Of a stretch of DNA of 64,000 bases, positions 62,733-64,000 are shown in pieces; the first letter of the stretch is position 1, and each line of letters opens with the position of its first letter. This stretch comes from Desulfamplus sp964425195 (GTDB lineage Bacteria > Desulfobacterota > Desulfobacteria > Desulfobacterales > Desulfobacteraceae). Below the pieces are notes generated by a model. The model did not search any database. It worked only from the letters and a program-made list of their open reading frames with translations, and was not told the DNA's origin. Made by a program: the position numbers and the translations under genes. The DNA lies in the NCBI GenBank assembly GCA_964425195.1, contig CAYRLG010000012.1:46453-110452 (forward strand). Reading direction: 5' to 3'.

Positions 62733-62820
62733 GCCTGGGTGGCGGAACTGGTAGACGCAAGGGACTTAAAATCCCTCGGAGCTTAGCTCTGTACGAGTTC
62801 AATTCTCGTCCCAGGTACCA
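62733..62820 (+). tRNA. tRNA-Leu (UAA)
   Basis: An 88-nt cloverleaf. The acceptor stem is GCCTGGG with CCCAGGT. The D-arm carries GGCGGAACTGGTAGACGC. The anticodon loop CTTAAAA is closed by AGGGA/TCCCT and gives UAA. A long variable arm (CGGAGCTTAGCTCTG) marks a class II tRNA, then a T-arm with GTTCAATTC, and an encoded CCA. Confidence 0.97.
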
Positions 62821-62833
62821 GATAACTAATATT

Positions 62834-62867
62834 AAAGGTTTGACCAGTTTTGGTTAAACCTTTTTTT
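62834..62867 (+). terminator. Rho-independent terminator after tRNA-Leu
   Basis: AAAGGTTTGACC pairs with GGTTAAACCTTT (one G-U) around AGTTTT, followed by a T-run. Confidence 0.85.
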
Positions 62868-62982
62868 GTTTATATGTTTTTAAAAGTAAAACTGCGAGAT
62901 GGAATTTAGATCATAATATCCAAACGCTAATACAAGATTAAGGTGTAGTTACGGTGGCATAGTGCTGAAGTTCTTAAATCTT

Positions 62983-63702
62983 CTATTGATAAGTTGTTGA
63001 TAAAAGGTTCAGCTCTTTTTTATAAACCTTCCATTGAGGTAGATATTGGGTCATCAATTGAAAAAAACGCTCATTATGCCTCCTTTCTAAAAGATGTATC
63101 ATCTCATGCACAACAACATACTCCAAACAGTTCAAAGGCTTTTTTGCAAGCTCCAAATTTATCCAGATGCGCTTTTTGGCAATATTGCATGTTCCCCATC
63201 TTGTCCGCATCTGTTTTATACGCCACTCTGTAACTCTCACTCCTATCTGTCGTTCCCATTTATCAATAATCGGTGGAATCAGCTTTGTCAGCTCTATTCT
63301 ATACCACCAATTGATAATGGATTGCCTCTCTTCTTTGGTGCTGTTTGGTTTTACATATAATTCAATATAGGTCTTTGCTTTTAAAATAACTTTGGGAGGA
63401 GCTTCATGTTCTATAATTCTCAATAAATAGCGTCTGCCTTGAAAATAGTGGCTTTCCCGCTCTTTATATTGCTCAGGTGATCGCCTCTCCTGCTCTACAA
63501 AATTTCTTTGATGTTTTCTTATCCACCCTATCTTGGAAATGGCAAAGAGTCTTACAGCTTCATCATTTATCCTTAATGGTGCAGAGATATGAACCCTGCC
63601 ATCTGGCGGATGAACTGTTAAGTGCATATTCTTGATATTTTTGCGGACAACCTCAATAGAGATGTCTGCATTTATCTGTAAACTTTTTCTCTCTTCCGTC
63701 AT
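62983..63702 (-). CDS. YgjP-like (DUF45) metallopeptidase
   Basis: A 239-aa protein. The zinc signature HEMIHLLERRHN (HExxH plus a third His, about residues 204-215) follows the RTRWGTCNIAKKRIWINLEL segment that marks the YgjP/DUF45 group (SprT-related). The N-terminal half is a beta region with VHPPDGRVHISAPLRI. It is a likely cytoplasmic metallopeptidase of unclear target; its homologues are often encoded beside type I restriction genes. AAAGG precedes the ATG. A short minus-strand ORF lies upstream. Confidence 0.85.
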   Translation of the reverse strand: MTEERKSLQINADISIEVVRKNIKNMHLTVHPPDGRVHISAPLRINDEAVRLFAISKIGWIRKHQRNFVEQERRSPEQYKERESHYFQGRRYLLRIIEHEAPPKVILKAKTYIELYVKPNSTKEERQSIINWWYRIELTKLIPPIIDKWERQIGVRVTEWRIKQMRTRWGTCNIAKKRIWINLELAKKPLNCLEYVVVHEMIHLLERRHNERFFQLMTQYLPQWKVYKKELNLLSTTYQ

Positions 63703-63739
63703 TATTTTAACCTTTTAAATTATAACCAAGAATAAAACA

Positions 63740-63783
63740 GTAGAGACGTACGGTCATGGAGATGCACAGCCGTGCGTCTCTAC
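63740..63783. repeat. Palindromic GTAGAGACG repeat element
   Basis: GTAGAGACGTACGGT (63740-63754) pairs with GCCGTGCGTCTCTAC (63769-63783), giving a 15-bp stem with two G-U pairs and a 14-nt spacer. Elements with GTAGAGACG ends are known as dispersed palindromes in several bacterial groups. Confidence 0.55.
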
Positions 63784-63947
63784 TTGTATTCCCTCTGCTG
63801 CTTGATGATTTCAAAAATAGGATTTAGTTTCCCAACTTTGTTATGTTCTTCCAATACTGGTTTTACCACCTGAATCTTTAGATGCTTCTCCTTTTGCGGA
63901 TGCCCTACCCAATTATCATGCTTGCCATAAATAACAGCTTTATCCAT
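63780..63947 (-). CDS. Small ORF, possible remnant of a type I restriction subunit
   Basis: A 55-aa ORF (start ATG at 63945-63947) whose C-terminus reads LNPIFEIIKQQREYK. I recall similar ends from type I restriction (HsdR-like) subunits, and such genes often stand directly upstream of DUF45 peptidases, as here. The frame closes at 63972, so a full gene is not in view. No ribosome site precedes the ATG, and the stop lies inside the palindrome at 63740-63783. It may be a decayed relic or a short real gene. Confidence 0.3.
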   Translation of the reverse strand: MDKAVIYGKHDNWVGHPQKEKHLKIQVVKPVLEEHNKVGKLNPIFEIIKQQREYK

Positions 63948-64000
63948 GATATCTGTTGAAAAAAATAGACACTAAAGTAAGATACAATAAACTTACGGAG

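Overview
The window is AT-rich and reads as a chromosomal segment of an anaerobic sulfate-reducing Desulfobacterota bacterium (Desulfobacterales-like). The main evidence is a dissimilatory-type ATP sulfurylase (sat) with a zinc-cysteine motif. Supporting evidence is futalosine-pathway menaquinone genes (MqnA and an MqnX-like deaminase), an anaerobic cobamide lower-ligand gene pair under a B12 riboswitch, and MttB-family corrinoid methyltransferases. The species assignment is inference. No prophage, insertion sequence or CRISPR array was seen.

Layout. 1-5.0 kb: the end of a surface-polysaccharide locus (a GT4 enzyme cut by the window edge and a large multi-domain GT2). 5.4-10.3 kb: three exported proteins, one ending in a strong terminator. 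10.3-15.9 kb (minus strand): flavodoxin-like oxidoreductase and DUF6178 protein, then a cobalamin riboswitch with its own terminator controlling a ThiC-like gene (best read as bzaF) and cobT. 16.0-25.2 kb: a hut operon in which two non-pyrrolysine MttB-family methyltransferases are interleaved with hutH, hutC, hutU and hutI, preceded by a perfect HutC-type palindrome. 25.3-35.0 kb: galE, a HEAT/receiver protein, an ATP-grasp protein, mqnX-like and mqnA genes, trmO, then eno-pyrG. 35.3-40.3 kb: a tightly coupled operon of radical SAM/SPASM, glycosyltransferase-methyltransferase fusion, GT2, GNAT and YkgJ proteins. 40.5-53.4 kb: the PrkA-YeaH(DUF444)-SpoVR stress-kinase module, with a second divergent PrkA and with an exported metzincin-like protein and a double [4Fe-4S] protein inserted in it. 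53.4-64 kb (minus strand, except tRNA-Leu): DUF134, sat, HAD phosphatase, DUF1573, a PabB-PabC fusion, an MBL hydrolase, nusB, ribH, a lipoprotein and a YgjP-like metallopeptidase.

How the parts may work together. The MttB proteins need a corrinoid carrier, and the bzaF-cobT pair would supply the cobamide lower ligand. The hut genes convert histidine to urocanate, imidazolonepropionate and formiminoglutamate. The interleaved arrangement suggests that an N-methylated histidine (for example hercynine) is demethylated to histidine and then degraded. This is a hypothesis from gene context.

A second theme is that many conserved enzymes carry hydrophilic Asn/Asp/Lys/Ser-rich inserts. Several sit beside visible in-frame tandem duplications, which suggests ongoing repeat-driven expansion of loops.
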